Shown one piece after another: positions 20,937-29,363 of a stretch of DNA of 42,148 nt (positions are counted from its first letter, which is position 1; every line of letters begins with the position of its first letter). The position numbers and the translations under genes were made by a program. The DNA comes from a virus. Location: IMG/VR virus record IMGVR_UViG_3300024054_000029, positions 1 through 42,148 of that record. One strand, written 5' to 3'. Under the pieces are notes generated by a model, which was not told the DNA's origin, made no database searches, and saw only the letters and a program-made list of their open reading frames with translations.

Positions 20937-21726
20937 CTGATACCCATTTTACAGTTCCTGTAACTTTTATTTGAATTTTATTTTCTTTTGCAGGATTAAA
21001 AATTTCTAAAACATCATCATAATTTTTTGCTTTAAAAGTTACGAAGCGACCATCAGTAAGCTTTAAATTAACTTGGAAAAAACATCCAAAATCATTTGCT
21101 TTTTCTTTTACGCTTGAAACTACGCCTTGAAATTCGTAATTTTGTTTAATGTGTGTTTCAGGATATTCTGTCGGATTTTCAGCTTCGTTAATAACTGCTT
21201 CAGCGTTTTTTATGACTGCTGCTACTTGCTTTTCAGAAAGCGTTCCATACATGTGATATTTTAAACCAATATCACGTACAAATACACTAGCAGTTTCAGA
21301 ATCAATAGCTTGTAAAAAAAGTTCACGATGATAGCAACTCAAATTTGCAAGAGTAGCTTTTTGTTTTTGCTTCAAAGCCTCAAGAACCGCATTGCGCTTC
21401 TCTTGAACTTTCGCAGTCTTACGATCATTTGCTACTTGTAAAGATTTAATTTTTTTCAAAATCTTTTGTTCCTCATTTACCACAAAAACCTCTACTTCAT
21501 TCAATGAAGGAACAAAACCTATATGACCGTAACCGTTACACTTGAAGCAAACTGAACTATGATACCAGTTACTGTAAGAGTAATGACCACTGCCACCGCA
21601 TCGGGGACATACTTTAACTTTTAATAAGGAAGTCAATGCTTTAAAAAACAAAACAGCGTCAACATTGTGAATTGACGCTGTTTTGTTTGCGAGAGCTTGT
21701 AGTTGTTCAACAATTTTAGTAGCCAT
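20860..21726 (-). CDS. DnaJ-type zinc-finger protein with C-terminal OB-like domain
   Basis: 288 residues. CPRCGGSGHYSY...CFKCNGYGH (about 39-68) is one DnaJ-type repeat pair (CxxCxGxG twice) without a J domain. A basic coiled coil follows (about 85-130), and the last 90 residues (FQGVVSSVKEKANDFGCFFQ to the end) look like a beta-barrel. Such zinc ribbons bind unfolded protein or nucleic acid. It opens an operon with its own early promoter and leads into the deaminase and polymerase fragment. Confidence 0.6.
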   Translation of the reverse strand: MATKIVEQLQALANKTASIHNVDAVLFFKALTSLLKVKVCPRCGGSGHYSYSNWYHSSVCFKCNGYGHIGFVPSLNEVEVFVVNEEQKILKKIKSLQVANDRKTAKVQEKRNAVLEALKQKQKATLANLSCYHRELFLQAIDSETASVFVRDIGLKYHMYGTLSEKQVAAVIKNAEAVINEAENPTEYPETHIKQNYEFQGVVSSVKEKANDFGCFFQVNLKLTDGRFVTFKAKNYDDVLEIFNPAKENKIQIKVTGTVKWVSDDKKLISLSTRSTRYNQEAGSAAAA

Positions 21727-21753
21727 CGTTTTTGCTCTTTAGTTGATAATTAT

Positions 21754-21782
21754 ATTATAGCACAACATCTAAAAAAGTACAA
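21754..21782 (-). promoter_or_regulatory. Early-type promoter
   Basis: TATAAT at 21754-21759 and TTGTAC at 21777-21782, 17-nt spacer; drives the 21726-19933 operon. Confidence 0.78.
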
Positions 21783-21788
21783 TGAATT

Positions 21789-24700
21789 TTACTGCTGCCA
21801 GAATTTTATATTTCCACCTATACCAGATATTTTCATACTAAAGCTATACCAGTCATATGGTTGAACAACGAAAGTAATTGACATTAGCCCATCAGTAGGT
21901 GGAGCTCCAGTCCAATTTAATGGAACAGTTATTGAACCTGTTGTATCACCTGCATTTAAACCTGTGCTCATGTCAAGATTGACATTGTCAGTGGTAACAG
22001 CAGTTCCGTTTTGAGTTGCAATAGCAATTGTCTGTTGTAAAAATGATGTTCCATCATAAGGAGCATCTAAAATAAAGTCAAATTTAAGAGCTGATGGCTG
22101 AATGCTTTGTAATGAAGAGATATAGAAATTGTGCTGTGAAATAAGTTCAGCTCGTAAAGCGACTCCGCCTCCAGCCCCAGTAGGAACCGTCACAGTATCA
22201 TTTCCTGTTAATGCCCAACCACCAGTAGTAGTTGTTAACCACCAGTATGCAATTAATGGAATAAATTTCATATCTGCTCCTGCAACAAATGCTAACCATG
22301 TTGCGCCGCCGTCAGTTGTAATAATAGTAAGAACATCAATACCGCCAGGAGTCATACTAAAGGTAGGTAATGTTCCATTTGCCCATTTAAAAGTAGAAGG
22401 AAATGACGGTATATTGTTACCTGAAGCGTTTTGAATAAGAACAAGTGTAACCGATGATGTGAATGTCCCCGGAACAAAGTTTGAAATTGTAAACGCGGTG
22501 TTATCTGTCATTGTAACAACATGTGTGTTACCTTGTGAAAGGTCAATGTCATACGTTCCTTGAATACTAACATTAACAGTAGGTTCACTGTAGCTTTTTA
22601 AAATCGCCTTTTCGACGATATTATTATTAACATTGATATCGCCAGTCATTGTTCCACCGTTAAGGTTTAAGAACTTTTGGCCGGCCTCCCATTTTAATGT
22701 TGTTCCATTGAAAACTAACGCTTCATCGTTATTTAAAACAGTTAGCGTTCCAATATTAACATCAGTTAAATCAGCAATAGCGTGACTGTGCGAAACATTT
22801 GCTTTACCAGCAAGCAAGTTATTGATCTGCGTAATGTCATAAGAGTCACTGATGTTATAACCAGCAAGTGTGGTAGGAGCATTTAAAACTCCTGACCAAT
22901 TTACATTGGAAGCGGTACCTGCGTTTCCAGTAATATCAGTGATGCTAACCGCGCCAACTTGGCCATTTACTGAAAGCACTAAATCAGTTGGAGTTAAAAG
23001 CTCCTGCCAATCTGATAACAATGAAGGATCAGTTCCTTGCAAAATAAAACTTTTGTTTAGATCACTTCTAATTGCAACGTCACCTGTCTGTGCTGTAAGG
23101 GCAAGCATCTGAGTTTGATCTGTAACTACAAAAGTATCAACTATTGCGATTGCTGGAAGTTGAATTGATGGAACTTTTCCAGTTGCATCAAGAGATGCAA
23201 CTCCGTTTACAATACCTTTTTCAGTTGTCGCAATCGCGTCACTGATATTATAACCAGCAAGAGTGGTAGGAGTGCCAATAATATTTGACCAATTAACAGT
23301 AGTGGTAAGTGGGCTATTTACCCAAACAGTTCCATTAAATTTCAAAAACTCATCTACACTTGGTGTCGAAATTACAGTATCAGTTAACGAACTAAGAGCG
23401 TGTGTGTGTGCTGTCGCAGCTTTACCACTTAGTAGAGTATCAACCTGTGTTGCGGTATAAGCATCAATAATACCGTACCCGACAAGTGACGTTGGAGCGC
23501 CAGTAATATTAGACCAGGCCCAAGTTGTTGGAGCGCCAGTAATATTAGACCAGGCCCAAGTTGTTGGAAATGGAGTGTTAGCCCAAGTTGTTCCATTAAA
23601 GGCGAGATACTGTGTAGCTGATGGTGACGCTATAGTGACATCACTTGATGATGCAAGTGAATGAATATGTCCAACATTTGACTTGTTGCTAAGCAGTGAA
23701 TCAACTTGTGACATTGTGTACGCGTCAGTAATTGCGAAACCACTAATTGTCGACGGCTTCGCAGTTATACTTGTCCACGGTAATGAATTAACTTGAACTG
23801 GCAACTGTTGATTTACCCACTGAGAACCATCCCATTTCAAAACATCACCAGGAATTCTACCAGGAGTAGAATTTATTACATCAGAAAGTTGCGAAAGAGC
23901 GTGATTGTGCGCATTAAATGTTGTTAGTGAAACCGCGTCATTTATTCCGTAACCGGCAAGATTGCTTGGCGTGTTTACGACATTAGCCCAGTCCCAATTT
24001 GTTGGAAGCGCTGGAAGATTTGCATTTACCCAGTTTCCACTTAAATCATAAGTTAAAATTTGTCCATTAACTGGAGTGGTTATTTGAACACCACCTAAAT
24101 TTGAGTTAATTGCTACAGCGTGCGGTGAATTTTCCCACTTATTAGTAATTCCGTTGAATTTTAACAAGTCACCATTAGCTGGTAAAGTTAAAAACTGAAC
24201 ATCTGTTAGATTTAAAAGCCCGTGAGTATGATTTGCTAGTGCAGCGTCATTTATTCCATAACCAGCAAGTGTGGTAGGAGTGTTAACTATCTCTAACCAC
24301 GGGTGATTATGCACAAGCTCTGATGGTGATATTCCATAACCAGCAAGTGTGGTAGGAGTATTTATGATGTTAGCCCAGTCCCACACGCTTGGAAAATCAA
24401 CAATATTAGCAACATGATGTGTATGATTTATATCGGCAACATTTGTAATTCCATATGCCTGCCAAGTTGTTGGCGTATTTGAAATATGTATCCAGTCCCA
24501 TGATGTTGGAAAATCAACAATATCAGCGATATGATGTGTGTGACCAATTAATGAAACATCTGTTAACCAGCCGGCGGCAACAGTTGGAATATTAATTAAA
24601 TCAAACCAGTTATGAACATGTGAAATATTTGATTTATTGTTTAGTTCAGCAATTAATCCATTGATATCTGTCATGTCATGAAGATGGCCGATATCTGTCT

Positions 24701-25976
24701 TGTTATCAAGAACAGCTTGTAAACCGGTTATATCTAAAATATCATGAACATGATTTATATCAGCTTTTAATAAATCTGCGCTTATTCTATTTTGAATTTC
24801 AGCTGTTAATGAACTTAAAATAGATTGAACTTGATTATCGCGAGTTTGAATTTCAAGTGCTAAGTTAGCTGCTGTACTTTCTACTGTTTGAAAAACAGTC
24901 TCACTCATGTACCCGCCTTGGCTGGCGCTTGCTTCACCAATTGCTACTAGCACTGCACCTGAAGAAGTGCTTGCTGCGAGTGGAGCAACTGCACTTACTG
25001 AAGTGATGCCTGTTGATGAAGCTGTTACAGGTGCGGATGCTTCTCTATCTATTTGAAAAAGAATTGTTGTAGGATTTAAAATTGAACCAATATGCCAAAC
25101 GTCACGTTGTGGTCTTACTGTAGAAAACTGCCCATTTGCTGTAAGGTACAGTGTTTTCCCTGCATCAGAAATATCAAAATTCCAATTTGGGTTATGAACA
25201 ATACGACCACTAAGAATAATGGTGGTAGGTTCATTAACATAAACAGGTTCAATACAGAAACCAATAGGCGTAGCACCTAAAACAGGATCATTTTGCGCAA
25301 GCTTTATTTGATCAGGACCGCCAAACGCTACAACAGAGAATGCTGGAATTGGTTCAATTGCTGTTACCAAAAAGATCGTACTATCAATCTTAATGTTACT
25401 TTGCTGTTGACTACCTATAAGTTTGAGATCAACGTCAGAAGTTAAAAGCTCACCATTAGGGCGTCTAACTGGTTTACCATCACCATCTGCAATGATAAAG
25501 CCGCCCTCAAAATTACCATTAATTGAAACTTGACTTCCTACCGGATAAGACGTGATGTTATAACCAGCTTTTGAACCAACTAAAACTTTAAGTTTTGTTA
25601 TCCAACGATTACCATCCCACTCTTTAACTACGTTAGCGTCAAGATCAAAAACTGTTTGACCAACACCGGCTGTAGCTGGCACACCATGTTGAACTAAAAA
25701 TGGTAAAGTTGAAAATGTAAACGATGGCTGACCAGTTATTTGACTGATTTCAACATACAAATCCGCATTTGCTGGTAATGGACCCCAGGCCTTTTGAATT
25801 GTTTTATTAAATTCAATAATATAATTTGATGTACCATGAGCTATCGTAATATAGAGTGGCCCATTAGATGTGCTTAAATCTACACGAGTAGGATCAGAGC
25901 TCAAGCGCAGCGAACTAAAGTTGCCTAAATTGTCTTGTGGTGCATTAAGAACACCGTGACGAAACTGTAAAATCAT
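21789..25976 (-). CDS. Very long tail fibre protein
   Basis: 1395 residues. An N-terminal unique region (about 1-350) is followed by some fifteen modules built on TPTTLAGYGINDA, an H-x-H element (HTH, HVH or HSH) and LTD or a similar end, continuing to about 1100, then a unique C-terminal domain. His-x-His repeats in T4-type fibres bind metal ions along a trimeric shaft. The tip (last 250 residues) should carry receptor binding. It begins behind an AATAAATA late box. One 12-residue segment is an exact tandem duplication (see repeat). Confidence 0.85.
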   Translation of the reverse strand: MILQFRHGVLNAPQDNLGNFSSLRLSSDPTRVDLSTSNGPLYITIAHGTSNYIIEFNKTIQKAWGPLPANADLYVEISQITGQPSFTFSTLPFLVQHGVPATAGVGQTVFDLDANVVKEWDGNRWITKLKVLVGSKAGYNITSYPVGSQVSINGNFEGGFIIADGDGKPVRRPNGELLTSDVDLKLIGSQQQSNIKIDSTIFLVTAIEPIPAFSVVAFGGPDQIKLAQNDPVLGATPIGFCIEPVYVNEPTTIILSGRIVHNPNWNFDISDAGKTLYLTANGQFSTVRPQRDVWHIGSILNPTTILFQIDREASAPVTASSTGITSVSAVAPLAASTSSGAVLVAIGEASASQGGYMSETVFQTVESTAANLALEIQTRDNQVQSILSSLTAEIQNRISADLLKADINHVHDILDITGLQAVLDNKTDIGHLHDMTDINGLIAELNNKSNISHVHNWFDLINIPTVAAGWLTDVSLIGHTHHIADIVDFPTSWDWIHISNTPTTWQAYGITNVADINHTHHVANIVDFPSVWDWANIINTPTTLAGYGISPSELVHNHPWLEIVNTPTTLAGYGINDAALANHTHGLLNLTDVQFLTLPANGDLLKFNGITNKWENSPHAVAINSNLGGVQITTPVNGQILTYDLSGNWVNANLPALPTNWDWANVVNTPSNLAGYGINDAVSLTTFNAHNHALSQLSDVINSTPGRIPGDVLKWDGSQWVNQQLPVQVNSLPWTSITAKPSTISGFAITDAYTMSQVDSLLSNKSNVGHIHSLASSSDVTIASPSATQYLAFNGTTWANTPFPTTWAWSNITGAPTTWAWSNITGAPTSLVGYGIIDAYTATQVDTLLSGKAATAHTHALSSLTDTVISTPSVDEFLKFNGTVWVNSPLTTTVNWSNIIGTPTTLAGYNISDAIATTEKGIVNGVASLDATGKVPSIQLPAIAIVDTFVVTDQTQMLALTAQTGDVAIRSDLNKSFILQGTDPSLLSDWQELLTPTDLVLSVNGQVGAVSITDITGNAGTASNVNWSGVLNAPTTLAGYNISDSYDITQINNLLAGKANVSHSHAIADLTDVNIGTLTVLNNDEALVFNGTTLKWEAGQKFLNLNGGTMTGDINVNNNIVEKAILKSYSEPTVNVSIQGTYDIDLSQGNTHVVTMTDNTAFTISNFVPGTFTSSVTLVLIQNASGNNIPSFPSTFKWANGTLPTFSMTPGGIDVLTIITTDGGATWLAFVAGADMKFIPLIAYWWLTTTTGGWALTGNDTVTVPTGAGGGVALRAELISQHNFYISSLQSIQPSALKFDFILDAPYDGTSFLQQTIAIATQNGTAVTTDNVNLDMSTGLNAGDTTGSITVPLNWTGAPPTDGLMSITFVVQPYDWYSFSMKISGIGGNIKFWQQ
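23498..23570. repeat. Exact 36-bp tandem duplication inside the tail fibre gene
   Basis: A 36-bp unit beginning CAAGTTGTTGGAGCGCCAGT is present twice in succession and adds the 12 residues TTWAWSNITGAP a second time in frame. The copies are identical, so the duplication is probably recent. Confidence 0.85.
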
Positions 25977-26004
25977 TTCACGTCCTCAGTTAAGATGTTT
26001 TTCT

Positions 26005-26012
26005 TATTTATT
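26005..26012 (-). promoter_or_regulatory. Late-type promoter box of the tail fibre gene
   Basis: AATAAATA, 28 nt before the fibre ATG, with GAGGA as ribosome-binding site in between. Confidence 0.5.
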
Positions 26013-26040
26013 ATTTGAAATGATTTTATTAGACTAAAGC

Positions 26041-26469
26041 TCAAAAAACTCCAAAAATCTTCTTTGGTGAAGGTGGTTCATCATTTTCTTTTTCCTTATT
26101 TTCAATTTTTACCCCATATTTAGCAGCGATAAATTTACTAAAGCCTTCACTTGAGGCAACATAAGTAAGATATGTAGCGAACATATCCCATGTAAGTTTT
26201 TCAAAAATAGTCATTCGAATAATAACCCAGGTTCCAACGATACCTCCAATAAATTGGAGAAGTTTTGTAAGAGATACTCGATTGGTTCCTTTAGCTGTTA
26301 TTAAATCCGACCATTCAAGACTATCGGCGCGCTGAATGCCATAAATTAATAAAGTGAAGAAAAGAAGAATGAATAATGACGACCAAAAATGGCTTGATAA
26401 AATCTGATCCAAAAGACTGTTTATAAAGTCGTGCCACATATACTTATAACTCTCAAAAAATTTGAACAT
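26041..26469 (-). CDS. Membrane protein next to the tail fibre
   Basis: 142 residues with hydrophobic helices at about 26-47 and 70-88, and a charged C-terminal tail ending PPSPKKIFGVF. N-in/C-in two-span topology with a cytoplasmic tail recalls some phage holins, but there is no sequence proof. It lies behind the glutaredoxin terminator. Confidence 0.6.
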   Translation of the reverse strand: MFKFFESYKYMWHDFINSLLDQILSSHFWSSLFILLFFTLLIYGIQRADSLEWSDLITAKGTNRVSLTKLLQFIGGIVGTWVIIRMTIFEKLTWDMFATYLTYVASSEGFSKFIAAKYGVKIENKEKENDEPPSPKKIFGVF

Positions 26470-26486
26470 ATGGTGTTATAAGTATG

Positions 26487-26511
26487 AGAGACGGTGCTCA
26501 GCACCGTCTCT
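26487..26511 (-). terminator. Terminator after the glutaredoxin gene
   Basis: Perfect 12-bp inverted repeat AGAGACGGTGCT / AGCACCGTCTCT around one base. There is no T run, but the stem is very stable. Confidence 0.65.
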
Positions 26512-26520
26512 ATTATGTAA

Positions 26521-26772
26521 CTATTTATTTAGAAATTGCTCTAATTGCGTATAACCGCCAATGTGGTTATCGTTTATGAAAATTTGTGGAACAGAACGAG
26601 CATCTGGAGCAGCCTTTAAAAGTTCATTACGCGTATAATAAATAACTCCTGGATTCTTTAACTGTCCATAGTCAAGCAGGTATTGAATATATTCAATACC
26701 TTTTGTTTCTAAAAGGTATTTCGCTTTATCGCAATATGGACAATTTTCTTTTGAATAAATTATAGCGTGCAT
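26521..26772 (-). CDS. nrdC: Glutaredoxin
   Basis: 83 residues, single thioredoxin-fold domain. Active site CPYC (12-15), SVPQIFINDNHIGGY with the cis-Pro (near 60-75). Reduces ribonucleotide reductase; its genes sit next upstream. Overlaps the preceding gene by one base. Confidence 0.9.
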   Translation of the reverse strand: MHAIIYSKENCPYCDKAKYLLETKGIEYIQYLLDYGQLKNPGVIYYTRNELLKAAPDARSVPQIFINDNHIGGYTQLEQFLNK

Positions 26773-27059
26773 TAAATTCTCCTAAAAACTGGTAAATAAT
26801 TATTCGGTGGGTTTTTTAATTCAACAAATTCATGTCTGACTAAAAATGATGGTATATTCTCTTCAAATATCGTTACTAATTTTTCATACGTTCCTGGTCG
26901 AATAACTAGCGCGTGAACTATTCTAGTCTCATTAGGAATAATCGCATCAACATTTGTAAAGCCATCACCATTTTCAATAATTGTTGCCTTTATATTCTGA
27001 ACATCTTTTTCAGAAATCGGTTTTCTATTTTTCAATTGAATGTTGAAATCGTATTTCAT
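26772..27059 (-). CDS. Unknown protein
   Basis: 95 residues, mixed alpha/beta, begins MKYDFNIQLKNRKPISEKDV. Strong Shine-Dalgarno (GGAG). Co-translated with glutaredoxin (one-base overlap). No family recognised. Confidence 0.55.
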   Translation of the reverse strand: MKYDFNIQLKNRKPISEKDVQNIKATIIENGDGFTNVDAIIPNETRIVHALVIRPGTYEKLVTIFEENIPSFLVRHEFVELKNPPNNYLPVFRRI

Positions 27060-27071
27060 AAGTATTCTCCA

Positions 27072-27452
27072 TTATAAAATTATTTGCTTATAATCAATTG
27101 GCGTTATTATTCCATTTTTATATTCTACTGCTGAATAAATTTTTATATTATTAGTACATTCTGCAAATAATATTTTTGGTAGAAAATTTTTCGTAATATC
27201 AAATAATATATTAGCTTTTGAAACTACAGAATGAAAAATTGCGTATAGACGTTTATCTTCTACGTGAATTAAATTATATCCAATAACTTTATAAGCATTA
27301 TTTTCTAAAATATAATTTTCAACATTTTTATGACATTCATTTTCTGGAAATTTACCAGTTTTTAAATAATGAAAATATGATTTTTGTAAATTCAAAAATT
27401 CTACTATTTCATTAAAGCCAATATCATCTTTTTTTGCTGGACGACACTTCAT
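27072..27452 (-). CDS. Unknown protein
   Basis: 126 residues from ATG 27452 (MKCRPAKKDDIGF); the longer frame overlaps the endonuclease too far. Alpha/beta, with two cysteines, no known motif. Its 5' end overlaps the GIY-YIG gene by 29 nt. Confidence 0.5.
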   Translation of the reverse strand: MKCRPAKKDDIGFNEIVEFLNLQKSYFHYLKTGKFPENECHKNVENYILENNAYKVIGYNLIHVEDKRLYAIFHSVVSKANILFDITKNFLPKILFAECTNNIKIYSAVEYKNGIITPIDYKQIIL

Positions 27453-28197
27453 TAATATACCAACCTTTACAATTACCAAATCTAGCAGTCCTATTTTTAT
27501 CAATCATCCCTTTCATAGTTCCATAAAATAAATTATTATCATTACAAAAGTTTTTAAGGTTACCTGTTATAAAAAAATGTTCATTATTTGGAGTAATAAT
27601 TTCATATGTTTTTGCCATAGGATTGTTAGCACCAGCACTTTTTATTGACATCTTTTCTTTCATTATTTTTATAAAGTTTTCTGATTTTTCTCTTCCATAC
27701 ATTGGATTATTCGTGCCAGACATTTTTTCACTTATTTTTCTTTTAGTTTCTTCGCTATGTTTTTTAGGCCCATATCCACCACGAGCTAATTGCTTTTGAC
27801 GACGAGCTTCTACTTTTTCTTCCCACCCAGGTCCAATAATTTCAGCTAACGTTTTTCCTTTAAAAGAAGGAGGTTTTGCTCCTAAACAAAAATTTGTAAG
27901 AATACCATTCTCATCTATACCTTTTCTTCCATATTGAATTATTAGTTGAGTCTCATAATCATAAGCGTCTTGCTCATTAATAAAATATGCGTAATAAACA
28001 ATTGGAATTTCAAAACCTAATGATTGTAATTTTAAAATTTTATTTAATTTTCGAGAATTTCTTTTTTTATCACGCTTTATCGATTGTGGTGCAAAATGTT
28101 GAAATGGTCTATCGTGTTTTCCTTTGCCAATATAAAAGGGTAAATCGGTTCTTTTATCAATTAACCCATAAACAAAATATACAAATAAAGGTTCCAT
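27424..28197 (-). CDS. GIY-YIG homing endonuclease (SegA/I-TevI type)
   Basis: 257 residues from ATG 28197. VYFVYGL...PFYIGKG in the first 30 residues is the GIY-YIG catalytic motif. After it come a basic linker and two NUMOD3-type DNA-binding repeats (KHSEETKRKISEKMSGTNNP, then NNPMYGRE). Freestanding GIY-YIG enzymes spread by cutting sister phage genomes. It sits between glutaredoxin and NrdB, a frequent site for such genes in T4-like phages. It has its own TATAAATA late promoter and a more A/T-rich sequence than its neighbours. Confidence 0.88.
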   Translation of the reverse strand: MEPLFVYFVYGLIDKRTDLPFYIGKGKHDRPFQHFAPQSIKRDKKRNSRKLNKILKLQSLGFEIPIVYYAYFINEQDAYDYETQLIIQYGRKGIDENGILTNFCLGAKPPSFKGKTLAEIIGPGWEEKVEARRQKQLARGGYGPKKHSEETKRKISEKMSGTNNPMYGREKSENFIKIMKEKMSIKSAGANNPMAKTYEIITPNNEHFFITGNLKNFCNDNNLFYGTMKGMIDKNRTARFGNCKGWYINEVSSSKKR

Positions 28198-28228
28198 AAA
28201 ATAGAGCATGCAAAAATTAAACATACTG

Positions 28229-28236
28229 TATTTATA
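28229..28236 (-). promoter_or_regulatory. Late promoter of the GIY-YIG gene (TATAAATA)
   Basis: Exact consensus 31 nt upstream of ATG 28197. The start about 28222 makes the more upstream ATG at 28224 unlikely. Confidence 0.7.
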
Positions 28237-28253
28237 GTTTTCTAAATCAGTTT

Positions 28254-29354
28254 CTATAATGAAAAGTTTGAAAAATTATCATAATCAATATCAGCCTTGA
28301 TTGCTCCAATAAGATACGATTGTTTCTCCGTTTCCATCGGCGCTTCTTGAAGCCCTGATGAGCTTAACCAGTGATTTGTCCAAGGATAAGGATTCTGGGT
28401 TTGCTTTTCAATTGGCTCTAATCCAATAGCTTTTAAACGATGACCTGAAATGTAGTCAAGATAATCATTATGAAGCCGCTCATTACACCCAATAATTGAG
28501 CCTTCACTAAACATATAAGCATTCCACTCTTTTTCTTCCATCAAAATATCAGCATACATTTGCCGCATTTCTTCAGCAAAATTAGATTCATTTAAAATTT
28601 CTAAGATTTCTGAATCATCTCCTTTTTGCCAAAATTTGATAAGATGTTGAGTTAAGGCAAGATGCTGAATCTCATCTCTTGCAATCAATGAAATATTTTT
28701 AGCTGAACCTTCAACTAATTTTAGCTCGCCGAATGCGAACGTTACTGCAAATGAGCCATAAAAACGAAGGCCTTCTAGCGCATTAATGTTGTAAATTAAT
28801 TTTACTAGTGAACGCTTAGCCTTAAGTCTATTAAATTCATCTCTGTGTTCATCATAATTTTTTGAATCATGAAGAAACTCGTCATAGTATTTTGTTACTG
28901 ATTGCGCGCGCTTTTGAATATATTCATCCTTTAAAACATCATCAAATATAACCGCTGGATCAGGATATACATTTTTAATAATGTGAGTGTAAGCTCTTGA
29001 ATGAATTGCTTCAAAAAATCCCCAGGTAATAATACAACCTTCAAGTTCAGGATTTGAACAATAGGTTTGAAGAATAGTTTCTGGTCCACGTCCTTGTACA
29101 GAATCAAGCAAAATTTGGTAGCTTAAGTTCTTGGTGAAAATAAACTTTTGCTCTGGACGAAAAGCGTGATAATCAGATCGGTCCTTTTGAAGAGAAATCT
29201 CTACTGGGCGCCAGTAAAGACCTTGCATTTTTTCATTAAGCTTATCAAGTACAGGATACTTAAATACATCATATCGCTGAATATTTAAATCTTCACCAAA
29301 AAATAACGGTTGTTTTGTAAAATCTACGACTTCTTTATTATAAACAGTTCTCAT
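28254..29354 (-). CDS. nrdB: Ribonucleotide reductase small subunit, class Ia
   Basis: 366 residues. Holds the di-iron tyrosyl radical that starts nucleotide reduction. LLDSVQGRGPE, WGFFEAIHSRAYTHII (Glu and His iron ligands, radical Tyr), NALEGLRFYGSF and IARDEIQHLALTQH (second Glu/His pair) follow E. coli NrdB in order. The C terminus NFSNFSL resembles the NrdA-docking tail. Strong Shine-Dalgarno (AAGGAAT), 9 nt after NrdA. Confidence 0.95.
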   Translation of the reverse strand: MRTVYNKEVVDFTKQPLFFGEDLNIQRYDVFKYPVLDKLNEKMQGLYWRPVEISLQKDRSDYHAFRPEQKFIFTKNLSYQILLDSVQGRGPETILQTYCSNPELEGCIITWGFFEAIHSRAYTHIIKNVYPDPAVIFDDVLKDEYIQKRAQSVTKYYDEFLHDSKNYDEHRDEFNRLKAKRSLVKLIYNINALEGLRFYGSFAVTFAFGELKLVEGSAKNISLIARDEIQHLALTQHLIKFWQKGDDSEILEILNESNFAEEMRQMYADILMEEKEWNAYMFSEGSIIGCNERLHNDYLDYISGHRLKAIGLEPIEKQTQNPYPWTNHWLSSSGLQEAPMETEKQSYLIGAIKADIDYDNFSNFSL

Positions 29355-29363
29355 TTTTATTCC

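Noticed and set aside
23200-24600. Regularly spaced repeats that might suggest a CRISPR-like array
   Set aside because: The repeats are degenerate, in frame, and encode the TPTTLAGYGI/HxH shaft modules of the fibre protein.
22129-25280. Several plus-strand ORFs of 60-100 codons in the tail fibre region
   Set aside because: They are antisense to a repetitive coding sequence and lack ribosome-binding sites; their repeats mirror the fibre modules.
27072-27077. TATAAT-like string before gene 26772-27059
   Set aside because: No TTGTAC-like element lies at 16-18 nt, and it overlaps the stop codon and Shine-Dalgarno of neighbouring genes.
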